Source: Nitrososphaera sp. (lineage in GTDB: Archaea > Thermoproteota > Nitrososphaeria > Nitrososphaerales > Nitrososphaeraceae). Taken from it: 6,619 nucleotides of DNA. The position numbers and the translations under genes were made by a program. The notes below the pieces were generated by a model, which saw only the letters and a list, made by a program, of their open reading frames with translations, ran no database searches and was not told where the DNA came from. The stretch covers positions 1-6,619 of the forward strand of contig JAKEIF010000152.1 in the NCBI GenBank assembly GCA_022545875.1. Direction: 5' to 3'. Positions 1 to 6,009 of the stretch are shown here, in pieces; the first letter of the stretch is position 1, and each line of letters begins with the position of its first letter.

Positions 1-251
1 GCGCCCGACTTTACCATAATCGACGCAATTTCTGTGGGTGACGCTTTTTCTCTTATCTTGCCGTGCGACGGCGAGGCGAACTTGACCTCTGTGATGAGCG
101 GGGCATGGGGGCATGACAATATTGCCCTGCGCAGACTCAGAGCGTCGTGCGTAAACGAATGCCCTGTTTCATAGGCGCCGTCGTCGATAGCCTTGAAAGA
201 GTTACCAGCAAGGCGTCGGAGATTCATTTCTGACTCTAGAAACTTGCTCAT
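1..251 (-). CDS. trpC: Indole-3-glycerol phosphate synthase, N-terminal part (cut by the left window edge)
   Basis: This enzyme closes the indole ring in tryptophan synthesis, converting CdRP (carboxyphenylamino-deoxyribulose phosphate) to indole-3-glycerol phosphate. The reverse strand from the ATG at 251 is open to the window edge and gives 84 residues. The recognisable block is ITEVKFASPSHGKI (residues 53-66), which matches the first strand of the TIM barrel of the family. E55 and K57 correspond to the conserved Glu-x-Lys pair (Glu51 and Lys53 in the Sulfolobus enzyme), followed by the S-P-S-x-G phosphate-side loop. The stretch after it, with A76 and G83-A84, fits the IA...GA signature. 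The ATG at 251 is the first usable start after an in-frame stop at 321-323; ATG 227 is a less likely alternative. The remaining roughly two thirds of the gene, and any other trp genes, lie outside the window. It is divergent from orc1/cdc6. Confidence 0.92.
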   Translation of the reverse strand, partial: MSKFLESEMNLRRLAGNSFKAIDDGAYETGHSFTHDALSLRRAILSCPHAPLITEVKFASPSHGKIREKASPTEIASIMVKSG

Positions 252-273
252 CCTTTCGCGTGATAAGAGAATT

Positions 274-288
274 CCAGATATTAATTGT
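274..288 (-). promoter_or_regulatory. Possible TATA box for trpC
   Basis: On the minus strand an A/T-rich stretch reading ACAATTAATATC lies about 25-35 bases ahead of the ATG at 251, the distance expected for an archaeal TATA box serving a leaderless or nearly leaderless message. No Shine-Dalgarno sequence of the GGAGG type precedes the start; only AGG directly abuts it. The call rests on spacing and composition alone. Confidence 0.35.
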
Positions 289-360
289 ATGACTAATCTT
301 CCTGCCTCACCATAGATGGTCTACTGCCTACGTCTCTACTGCCATCAAATCATTCGTTCA

Positions 361-370
361 TCTATATATT
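361..370 (+). promoter_or_regulatory. TATA box for orc1/cdc6
   Basis: TCTATATATT lies with its centre about 38 bases ahead of the ATG at 404. With the usual archaeal spacing of about 26 bases, transcription would start near 392 and leave a leader of about 12 bases, in keeping with the lack of a Shine-Dalgarno sequence in ATATACACAAGAC before the ATG. Confidence 0.55.
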
Positions 371-403
371 GCTGGTAGCCACCTATCCAGATATACACAA
401 GAC

Positions 404-1564
404 ATGTCTGAAAGTGCCATATTCCGAGATCGGTCAAGGCTTTCGCCCAGATTCATACCAGAAGAGCTGCCGCATCGCGAAGGCCAAATCCAACAGATTG
501 TCCATGTCTTTTCAGGCATCATTAGAGACCCTGACAAATTTCCACTTACTGTCTTGCAAGTAATAGGCCCTGCAGGAATAGGCAAGACATCTACTGTGAT
601 CACTTCTACCCGGAGAATAGAGGAACAATTCAAGAAGAACCGGCTTGGTCTAAAGACTGCTTATATCAACCTCAAATTGCAGGGCGGCAACAAATACGCC
701 ATCTACAGGTTCCTACTCGAGCGCATTGCGCCTACGCTGCCTGCCCAAGGGCTTAGCGCGGAAGAAATGCTGCGGTATCTGCTCCAGTATTTGCGAGAAA
801 ACAAAGAGTATGCAGTAGTCGTAATGGATGAAATCGATTATCTGATAAAGACGAGCAAGGACACTAGCATAATTTACGATCTCACACGCCTTAATGAATT
901 CGAGCCTGACAAGCCCTGCAATATCAAAGGCGTCGTGTTTATCGCAAGAAGCACTGAATTTTACTCTAGGCTCGACCCTGCAGAACTCAGTACCCTCGGA
1001 CGTATGTCCATAGAATTCAACCCCTATAGTGCTGAACAGGTCAGTGACATTCTGGAAAGTCGCTGCAACCAGGCGTTTGCTCCTAGAGCCGTTGGTTCTG
1101 ATATCATTGACAAAGTTGCTAGCATAACCACATCTGAAGAGGTAAAGGGCGATGTCCGCTATGCCTTGGACCTGATGCTTTATGCCGGCAACCTTGCCGA
1201 GTCTGAAGGAACAGGCAGGGTTAATCTTGACCAGATCCGCAAGGTTCACGGCCAGATACACCCATCACTAACGACGGAAGAAATCGAACACCTTTCCAAG
1301 CCTCACATTGTGAGTTTGATTGCAGTCATAAAGGCACTCAAGGCTAAAAAGAAACCCTATGTGGAGCTGAAGGAAGTAAGACTGCATGCCGAAGAGCTGG
1401 CGGCACAATTTGGCATCAAGAGAATGGAAGTAGAGGACTATCTTGACGATCTAAAGATACGCAAGCTGGTGGATATCAGATCGTTGAGAGAAATCGGGCT
1501 GCACGGAGCATCTTTGACAGAACTAGAGCCGCTCCTCATGGGCAGAATAAAGGCAGACAAATAG
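404..1564 (+). CDS. cdc6: Orc1/Cdc6-type replication initiator (AAA+ ATPase)
   Basis: Archaeal Orc1/Cdc6 proteins bind origin DNA and recruit the MCM helicase. This 386-residue protein has the family layout and length. It starts with the typical LSPRFIPEELPHRE segment (13-26). Walker A is GPAGIGKTS (55-63) and Walker B is VVVMDEID (138-145). The sensor 2 region is GDVRYALDLM (249-258). A lid helical region follows, then a C-terminal winged-helix domain (about 300-386). Two positions differ from the common archaeal form. The sensor 1 strand reads FIARSTEF (179-186) where ISND is usual, placing Arg182 at the sensor Asn. The following DPR-type motif reads DPAELSTL (191-198), lacking its Arg. The frame is clean, so these look like lineage variation rather than decay. 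The ATG at 404 directly precedes the conserved N-terminus. A winged-helix gene follows one base after the stop. Proximity to an origin is likely from the habit of this family but is not shown by the sequence. Confidence 0.97.
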   Translation: MSESAIFRDRSRLSPRFIPEELPHREGQIQQIVHVFSGIIRDPDKFPLTVLQVIGPAGIGKTSTVITSTRRIEEQFKKNRLGLKTAYINLKLQGGNKYAIYRFLLERIAPTLPAQGLSAEEMLRYLLQYLRENKEYAVVVMDEIDYLIKTSKDTSIIYDLTRLNEFEPDKPCNIKGVVFIARSTEFYSRLDPAELSTLGRMSIEFNPYSAEQVSDILESRCNQAFAPRAVGSDIIDKVASITTSEEVKGDVRYALDLMLYAGNLAESEGTGRVNLDQIRKVHGQIHPSLTTEEIEHLSKPHIVSLIAVIKALKAKKKPYVELKEVRLHAEELAAQFGIKRMEVEDYLDDLKIRKLVDIRSLREIGLHGASLTELEPLLMGRIKADK

Positions 1565-1565
1565 C

Positions 1566-1853
1566 ATGGACGCCAAGGAAATAGTAGAGACTGGAATCGG
1601 CAGCCTTGGTAAGATCAAAATACTAAAGAGCCTTGCCGAAGAAAGCAAGCTTGCAACAATTTATCTCCTACACAAAAAAACGCACTTAAAGCGCGACGAC
1701 ATTAAAAATAATCTGGATGACCTTGTACGGATAGGCTGGGTGCGGCAAAGCAAGTACGCAAATGTCATGTACAGCATTAACGCGGATAACCGCGACGTGG
1801 CGCTTTTCATTGACTACCTTAAAGAGATTGGCTACATTGAGCAGTTGCGATGA
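1566..1853 (+). CDS. Small winged helix-turn-helix protein, co-transcribed with orc1/cdc6
   Basis: This 95-residue protein is predicted to be a single winged helix-turn-helix domain. A helix 1 of the form GSLGKIKILKSLAEE (12-26) is followed by a central helical part (28-55). The recognition-helix region runs into LDDLVRIGWV (50-59), and then comes a short beta wing (60-72) with VMYSIN. The final stretch, VALFIDYLKEIGYI (78-91), is a further amphipathic helix. There are no cysteines, signal peptide or membrane segments. Its ATG lies one base after the TAG of orc1/cdc6, so the two are almost surely one transcript and probably translationally coupled; no clear Shine-Dalgarno sequence is seen. 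It ends in TGA followed directly by TAA. The neighbour suggests a role in controlling initiator expression or origin function, but that is inference. It could equally be a general transcription factor of the MarR/ArsR kind. Confidence 0.82.
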   Translation: MDAKEIVETGIGSLGKIKILKSLAEESKLATIYLLHKKTHLKRDDIKNNLDDLVRIGWVRQSKYANVMYSINADNRDVALFIDYLKEIGYIEQLR

Positions 1854-1892
1854 TAACCAAACTCTAGCATGTCGGCGCGGCAGAAACGCCCT

Positions 1893-1900
1893 AAAAAAAA
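1893..1900 (-). terminator. T-run terminator of the hypothetical gene 1905-2288
   Basis: Read on the minus strand, four bases after the TAG stop there is an unbroken run of eight T. Such runs on the coding strand are the main archaeal terminator signal. No stable hairpin precedes it, which archaeal termination does not need. On the plus strand, the end of the winged-helix gene at 1853 has no comparable T-rich stretch. Confidence 0.55.
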
Positions 1901-1904
1901 GAAC

Positions 1905-2288
1905 CTAACCATAGAACTGGATGTATCTGTCATCGGGTTTCGAATTGCTCTCAGCCTGTGATAACTGTCTGAAAAGCAGCTCGACTGCGGCCGTTTCTGC
2001 TAGCTTGCCTACTGCGACTTGACTCCCAAGTCGGATAAAGTCCAGTTCTGCAAGTCTTTTGGCTATTGCATTCTTTTTCATTCCGTTCTCTCTCGCCCGC
2101 CTGACAAGTAGGGAAAAAATCCTGTCGACGTGGTAGTTTGTATGAATCTCTAGCGCCTCTTCACCATCAACGCCATAGAGTGCTGAAATTGCAGAATCGA
2201 GACGCGTTTCGTCTTCTCCGCTAACACCTTCGTGGGCAGCCTCTATGGCAGATTTGCCGCGTAACCTTCGAAGATCATTATCTTGCAT
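1905..2288 (-). CDS. Hypothetical protein, 127 residues
   Basis: I do not recognise this protein. It is soluble and charged, predicted mostly helical, without cysteines apt for metal binding, signal peptide or membrane segments. A stretch NGMKKNAIAKRLAELDF (68-84) resembles the two helices of a helix-turn-helix, with the spacing of Ala-Ile-Ala and Leu seen in such motifs, so a DNA- or RNA-binding role is possible but weakly supported. The N-terminal third is acidic; the tail is polar and ends in a short aromatic patch (YIQFYG). The ATG at 2288 has a TATA-like box about 40 bases upstream and the gene ends just before a T8 run, so it has its own promoter and terminator. That supports its being real. 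It is divergent from pyrG and convergent with the orc1/cdc6 operon. Confidence 0.75.
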   Translation of the reverse strand: MQDNDLRRLRGKSAIEAAHEGVSGEDETRLDSAISALYGVDGEEALEIHTNYHVDRIFSLLVRRARENGMKKNAIAKRLAELDFIRLGSQVAVGKLAETAAVELLFRQLSQAESNSKPDDRYIQFYG

Positions 2289-2323
2289 TCTGTTATTTTA
2301 CAAGTCTACTAGCGCGATTTCTT

Positions 2324-2332
2324 CTTATTAAG
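2324..2332 (-). promoter_or_regulatory. Possible TATA box for the hypothetical gene 1905-2288
   Basis: The minus strand reads CTTAATAAG here, with its centre about 40 bases ahead of the ATG at 2288. This predicts a start of transcription near 2302 and a leader of roughly 14 bases. The leader contains no Shine-Dalgarno sequence. This box and the pyrG box share a 97-base divergent spacer. Confidence 0.4.
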
Positions 2333-2356
2333 ATAGCGTCTGCCCCCCAGAAAAGG

Positions 2357-2364
2357 AATAAAAA
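2357..2364 (+). promoter_or_regulatory. Possible TATA box for pyrG, implying a leaderless message
   Basis: AATAAAAA is centred about 25 bases ahead of the GTG at 2386, so transcription is predicted to begin at or very near the start codon. This agrees with the absence of a Shine-Dalgarno sequence and supports the GTG as the real start. Confidence 0.45.
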
Positions 2365-2385
2365 GGCGTCGTTCCAAAGTTTGAC

Positions 2386-4023
2386 GTGCAGTCCAAGACC
2401 AAGCAACGAAACGCAGAATGCAAGTTCATTTTTGTGACAGGAGGGGTCATGTCTGGTCTTGGAAAGGGCGTAACAACTTCGTCAACAGCCAAACTACTCC
2501 AGCTAGCTGGATACAAGGTATCATGTGCGAAAATTGATCCATATGTCAACTATGACGCTGGAACCATGAATCCTGTAGCTCATGGTGAGGTCTTTGTTAC
2601 TGACGACGGCGGTGAGTGTGACATGGATATTGGCAATTACGAGCGATTCATCGACATGCCTATGACAAAGGATCACAATATTACGACGGGACGTGTTTAC
2701 ATGGATGTAATCAAGGCAGAACGCGAGGGCAAGTACTTGGGTCAATGTGTTCAGATTATTCCCCACGTTACCGATGCGATAAAGAACGCCTTGCGCAAGA
2801 TCTCTACAGACGAGCAGCTGGACATCATGGTGGTCGAGTGCGGTGGAACGGTGGGAGACATTGAAAGCTTGCCCTTCCTAGAGGCCTTTCGTCAGATGGA
2901 ACTTGAACACGGTCTTTCAAATACCCTTTTCATACACGTAACATTGGCACCCGTACTGGATGTTGTTGGCGAACAAAAGACGAAGCCAACCCAGCACAGT
3001 GTTCAAGAGCTTCGCAGGATAGGAATACAGCCGGACCTACTCGCCGTAAGATGCAAGGCGCCGCTGAGTACCGAGGCAAGACGAAAGATTTCGTTGTTTG
3101 CCAGCGTTGAAGAAAAGTGCGTGATTTCTTGCCATGATGCCCCCTCAATTTACAAAGTGCCGGAAGTGCTTGAAAGCCAGGGTACGCTCAAGGCGATTGC
3201 GGAGAGACTGTCGCTTGGCAGGTCTACATCCAAATGGGGCAACTGGAAAGCGATTGCCGACTCTTTTTCAAATTACAAAGGCTCCGTCAAGATTGCAGTG
3301 GTTGGAAAGTATGTTACACTTCCTGACAGTTATGTGAGTGTATATCACGCGCTATCGCATGCGGGCGCGGGCATTGGCAGAAAGGTAGAGATTCAATGGA
3401 TTGATTCCGAGCAATTTGAGAACGGTGGAGAAAAGAACATTTCAACACTCGGCGGCTTTGACGGGATACTGGTCCCCGGGGGGTTTGGGAAGAGAGGAAG
3501 TGAAGGCATTATTTTAGCTGCCAATTACGCGCGAAAAAATGACATTCCGTACCTCGGGATTTGCTTTGGATTTCAGCTTGCTATTGTTGCCTTTGCTCGC
3601 AATGTTTGCAACCTTTCAGGCGCCAATTCAACAGAGCTAGAGCCTCATACAAAGAACCCGATAATCGACTTCATGCCCGAGCAGAGAACTATTCACGATA
3701 TGGGTGGCACGATGAGGCTGGGAAGCCATGAAATATCTGTATCTTCAGGGACGAGAGCGGCGAAAGTATACGGTTCAACCCTGATAAAAAGAAGGCACAG
3801 GCACAGGTATGAATTCAACCAGCATTACCTAGACCTGATTAGCAAGGCGGGGCTGGTTCTGTCTGCCCACTCTGATAGCAGGAAGAGGATGGAGATATTG
3901 GAAATACCCGGCCACAGGTTCTATTTTGCAGTCCAGTACCATGCTGAATTTAGCAGTAGGCCGGGAAGGCCAGAAGAATCCTTTGATGCATTTGTCCGAG
4001 CCGCAGCAAGGGTCAAAATCTAA
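2386..4023 (+). CDS. pyrG: CTP synthase (glutamine-hydrolysing)
   Basis: CTP synthase makes CTP from UTP, ATP and glutamine, the last step of pyrimidine nucleotide synthesis. The 545-residue product has the usual length and both domains. In the synthetase domain (about 13-275) the P-loop is [10 protein letters not shown] (19-28), and the substrate and metal segment includes [18 protein letters not shown] (71-88). Further motifs are [11 protein letters not shown] (151-161) and KPTQHSV (200-206). In the class I glutamine amidotransferase domain (about 300-545) the oxyanion strand is PGGFG (374-378). The nucleophile is Cys393 in GICFGFQ, and the His519-Glu521 pair completes the triad. RHRHRYEFN (480-488) is the conserved segment near the UTP side. 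The GTG at 2386 is the only workable start: an in-frame stop lies at 2359-2361 and the next ATG is inside the P-loop. The 3' end overlaps the convergent NAD kinase gene by 11 bases. All key residues are present. Confidence 0.98.
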   Translation: MQSKTKQRNAECKFIFVTGGVMSGLGKGVTTSSTAKLLQLAGYKVSCAKIDPYVNYDAGTMNPVAHGEVFVTDDGGECDMDIGNYERFIDMPMTKDHNITTGRVYMDVIKAEREGKYLGQCVQIIPHVTDAIKNALRKISTDEQLDIMVVECGGTVGDIESLPFLEAFRQMELEHGLSNTLFIHVTLAPVLDVVGEQKTKPTQHSVQELRRIGIQPDLLAVRCKAPLSTEARRKISLFASVEEKCVISCHDAPSIYKVPEVLESQGTLKAIAERLSLGRSTSKWGNWKAIADSFSNYKGSVKIAVVGKYVTLPDSYVSVYHALSHAGAGIGRKVEIQWIDSEQFENGGEKNISTLGGFDGILVPGGFGKRGSEGIILAANYARKNDIPYLGICFGFQLAIVAFARNVCNLSGANSTELEPHTKNPIIDFMPEQRTIHDMGGTMRLGSHEISVSSGTRAAKVYGSTLIKRRHRHRYEFNQHYLDLISKAGLVLSAHSDSRKRMEILEIPGHRFYFAVQYHAEFSSRPGRPEESFDAFVRAAARVKI

Positions 4024-5017
4024 GCTCGTATATCCGCTGCCTGGCATCTCTGAGCGACGTCTTTTTCTTTACATACCCCTGACCAAGCAGGTGGCTAAGC
4101 GATAGTCGTATTGTGCGTTCGGGAAGCATCGTCCTGACTGCAAGATCCTTTTGGCTTAACGCGCCTTCATATTCCAGAGTTTTGAGGATCAACTTTGCGC
4201 TGGGAGGCATCTTCAGCATGTCTTCTGAAAGTTTTACCTTCTTTGCCATTAGAGATGCTGCTGAAGAATCCCCCGCAAGCCTTATCAGCCGTGCAGGAAA
4301 TTCGTGCTTGAAACATTCAAGCGTCCTCTTTATCTGCTGCCTTCTGCCTCCGTCGAGAACGACTTCACAGTGGTATCTGCTCGTGATATCAGTTATCTCC
4401 AGCCTACTCTCATTGGGAACGACTAAAGGGCGCCTCGTGTTGTCTAGCGAGTTTACAGATACCACCAGAAAGACATGTGACCTTTGCATCACCATCGGAC
4501 CCCCTGCCGACATAGAATAGGCAGTAGAACCAGTGGGCGTCGCGACAATGATTCCATCGCTATTGTCGTGCCAAACATCCTTGCCGTCGATCCGAAGGAC
4601 ATGCTCCATAAGAGTAGCGCTTTTGCTCGGAAATATCGCAACATCATTCAATGCGGGGTCTATAGACTTTCCATCTACCTTTACTGCAAGGCGGAACACC
4701 TCCTCGACTGAAAAATCAGTCCGTTTCAGCCTGGCTATGGCAGACTCTAGATCGCGTACATCAATTTGTGCAAGAAAGCCAGTCGCGTCAGTCTCATAAA
4801 TCCCAAGTACAGGCGCAGAATCCGTGACTACCCTGTGAAAGTAATCGAGAATGCCCCTATCGCCTCCAGCTACCAGTACCAAGTCCACTTGCCGGGCAGT
4901 CTGGTACTCGCTGTCCTTCATTATCTGCGTGTGCACATTCAGTGACTCAAGCGTCTTCTTTACCTTCGAAAGCAAGGCCCCATCGCGTGAATCGATGCCT
5001 GAAAGAGCAACTCTCAA
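4013..5017 (-). CDS. nadK: NAD kinase (ATP-NAD kinase family) with a C-terminal winged-helix domain
   Basis: NAD kinase makes NADP from NAD. The family is recognised by the block TPTGSTAYSMSAGGP (160-174) with SDGIIVA just before it, and by LNDVAI (123-128), the counterpart of the usual LNE. Other parts are unusual. The catalytic-loop motif GGDGT reads GGDRG (51-55): the Asp is kept, but Gly-Thr became Arg-Gly. The next motif, normally GIN.G..GFL, reads GIYETDATGFL (72-82), one residue longer and without the Asn. After the kinase fold (to about 262) comes an extra part (about 270-334) that looks like a winged helix-turn-helix: LSQKDLAVRTMLPERTIRL followed by LLGQGYVKKK and a wing ending in IYELRF. 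The whole is 334 residues against about 250-300 usual. The start is TTG at 5017; the upstream frame has no ATG, GTG or TTG before a stop at 5045-5047. It lies 39 bases after the PfkB gene, same direction. Activity is likely but not assured given the changed loops. Confidence 0.9.
   Translation of the reverse strand: MRVALSGIDSRDGALLSKVKKTLESLNVHTQIMKDSEYQTARQVDLVLVAGGDRGILDYFHRVVTDSAPVLGIYETDATGFLAQIDVRDLESAIARLKRTDFSVEEVFRLAVKVDGKSIDPALNDVAIFPSKSATLMEHVLRIDGKDVWHDNSDGIIVATPTGSTAYSMSAGGPMVMQRSHVFLVVSVNSLDNTRRPLVVPNESRLEITDITSRYHCEVVLDGGRRQQIKRTLECFKHEFPARLIRLAGDSSAASLMAKKVKLSEDMLKMPPSAKLILKTLEYEGALSQKDLAVRTMLPERTIRLSLSHLLGQGYVKKKTSLRDARQRIYELRF
4062..4070 (+). terminator. Possible pyrG terminator inside the NAD kinase 3' end
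   Basis: TTTTTCTTT lies about 40 bases after the pyrG stop on the pyrG coding strand, the only T-rich run in this area. It sits inside the convergent NAD kinase gene, where it encodes part of a Lys run (residues 317-319). That dual use means the T-run may be there for the protein, so the terminator call is tentative. Confidence 0.35.
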
Positions 5018-5036
5018 CTGAGCTCTAGCAATTGAA

Positions 5037-5056
5037 CATATAGGTCAGATTTAAAG
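5037..5056 (-). promoter_or_regulatory. Possible TATA boxes for the NAD kinase gene
   Basis: Two A/T-rich candidates occur on the minus strand in the 39-base gap after the PfkB gene: CTTTAAATC (5048-5056), which predicts a leader of about 10 bases, and TATATG (5037-5042), about 22 bases from the TTG, which would give a leaderless message. Either would allow transcription separate from the PfkB gene. Readthrough from upstream is equally possible. Confidence 0.35.
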
Positions 5057-5968
5057 CTAAGATAGCTGCTTGAACCCTATTGTGTTATAGAAATAGGAAG
5101 CATTTTCTTCTATTTTTGAGAATGACGGGATTTTCTTCAGGCCTACTTGGAGGGTTTCCAGTGCAGCTCTCACAGCACCTGCTCCAAAACAAAGGGCCCA
5201 CAAGGGATCTTTTTCCTTGATGTAGGCGCAGCAAAAAGCAGCGGAAATGATGTCGCCTGCCCCAGTCGAGTCAGGAGTATCAATCTTTCCCAGCTTGGCC
5301 CAGTAATGAGTATCTTTGTGAAGGAGATGAATCTCATTGGCGTGGGTGGATACTACAAATTCTATTCCGCGTGACTGCAATGCGCGCATTCCATCTAGGC
5401 CCATTAGGCCTCCGGTAAGGGCCTGCATCTCTTGCTGATCCACCTTTATTGCTCGGATCCTATTCAAGTCGACATCGATCCTTTCCAGAATTGAAATGGT
5501 GCCGCGCTCATCGGCTTGTCGCATGTATCCTTGAGGGTCAAGCATCACAAAGTTCTTCGTCCCGCCATTTGACTTGATCGCTTCAAGTGTCTCACTTGGA
5601 ATCTCGTCAAAGACAGGGCTCACCAGCCAACAGTCTGCCCTCACGTTTTCTATGTCTGCCGGCACAAGTTGGCTGCATTTTGCTTGAAGCGTCATGGTCC
5701 GAGATTCGTCACTGGATACTATCGAAAACCTAGTCGTCGGAGCATTCACAATTTGTCTCTGCTGTATCGGCATTTTTTCGTAGTCGAATAATTGACGTGC
5801 TTCATTGGGGAAATCTTGTCCAACTTTAGTCGCAAGCAAGACGTCAAAGCCAAACCTTCTACATGTCATTCCGGAATAAGACGGAGGTCCGCCTGGGCTA
5901 TAGATGACCGACCCCTCAGATCCTTGTAGAGAATCGAGTACGATATGTGACGCTATTGCTATTCGCAA
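5057..5968 (-). CDS. PfkB/ribokinase-family sugar or nucleoside kinase
   Basis: Members of this family phosphorylate the hydroxyl of a sugar, nucleoside or related alcohol with ATP. The 303-residue protein has the normal length. Its N-terminal substrate-side motif is SPGGPPSYSG (24-33). The KVDQQE segment (175-180) stands in for the Mg-associated N-x-x-E motif, with Asp177 at the Asn position and Glu180 kept. The C-terminal signature is DSTGAGD (233-239), in which Asp239 is the expected catalytic base, followed by FGAGAVRAA (261-269) near the nucleotide site. The substrate cannot be read from the sequence: ribose, inositol, nucleosides and keto-deoxy sugars are all used by archaeal relatives. 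The start is TTG at 5968; an in-frame stop at 5978-5980 leaves no other choice, and the N-terminus RIAIASHIVLD fits the first strand. It probably shares a transcript with the downstream NAD kinase gene. Confidence 0.93.
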   Translation of the reverse strand: MRIAIASHIVLDSLQGSEGSVIYSPGGPPSYSGMTCRRFGFDVLLATKVGQDFPNEARQLFDYEKMPIQQRQIVNAPTTRFSIVSSDESRTMTLQAKCSQLVPADIENVRADCWLVSPVFDEIPSETLEAIKSNGGTKNFVMLDPQGYMRQADERGTISILERIDVDLNRIRAIKVDQQEMQALTGGLMGLDGMRALQSRGIEFVVSTHANEIHLLHKDTHYWAKLGKIDTPDSTGAGDIISAAFCCAYIKEKDPLWALCFGAGAVRAALETLQVGLKKIPSFSKIEENASYFYNTIGFKQLS

Positions 5969-5987
5969 GTACGAATTCTAACAGGCG

Positions 5988-5998
5988 TATTTCAATAA
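5988..5998 (-). promoter_or_regulatory. Possible TATA box for the PfkB kinase gene
   Basis: TTATTGAAATA on the minus strand is centred 25 bases ahead of the TTG at 5968. It predicts transcription starting at the start codon itself, a leaderless message, and supports the TTG. No Shine-Dalgarno sequence is present. Confidence 0.4.
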
Positions 5999-6009
5999 GA
6001 AGATAGCTA

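Larger units (their letters stand above)
273..394. repeat. Two short direct repeats in the trpC-orc1/cdc6 spacer
   Basis: The 152-base divergent spacer (252-403) holds two perfect 9-base direct repeats. TCCAGATAT occurs at 273-281 and 386-394, close to the trpC start and to the predicted orc1/cdc6 transcription start respectively. TCTACTGCC occurs at 320-328 and 335-343, 15 bases apart, just upstream of the orc1/cdc6 TATA box. They could be binding sites for a regulator or for the initiator itself, but they do not match the classical archaeal origin recognition box as I know it, and chance cannot be excluded. I see nothing else in this spacer besides the two promoters. Confidence 0.4.

Noticed and set aside
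252..403. Classical archaeal origin recognition boxes
   Set aside because: I looked for the G/C-rich consensus and inverted pairs around an A/T-rich core next to orc1/cdc6 and found none.
358..633. Open frames on both strands over the orc1/cdc6 5' end (also 369-563)
   Set aside because: They overlap the conserved N-terminus and Walker A region of orc1/cdc6 and carry no recognisable motif.
713..1261. Long open frame of 182 codons on the minus strand inside orc1/cdc6
   Set aside because: It lies wholly antisense to a well-recognised AAA+ gene, its product shows no family features, and it has no promoter of its own. A coding shadow.
1870..1962. Small plus-strand frame of 30 codons starting MSARQKRPKKKN
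   Set aside because: It uses the T8 terminator region read backwards and runs into the hypothetical gene antisense; no start signal and no sign of selection.
3770..3783. GGTTCAACCC as a tRNA T-arm
   Set aside because: It is inside the pyrG coding frame, with no acceptor or anticodon arms around it.
4113..4520. Open frame of 135 codons on the plus strand inside the NAD kinase gene
   Set aside because: Antisense to a recognised gene; the product is low in family-like features and rich in Ser and Leu as expected of a shadow frame.
2329..6008. AAGATAGC present at three gene boundaries (near 2331, 5060 and 6001)
   Set aside because: An eight-base word, one copy being coding sequence for the last residues of the PfkB kinase; the copies have no shared position relative to promoters. 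Probably chance.
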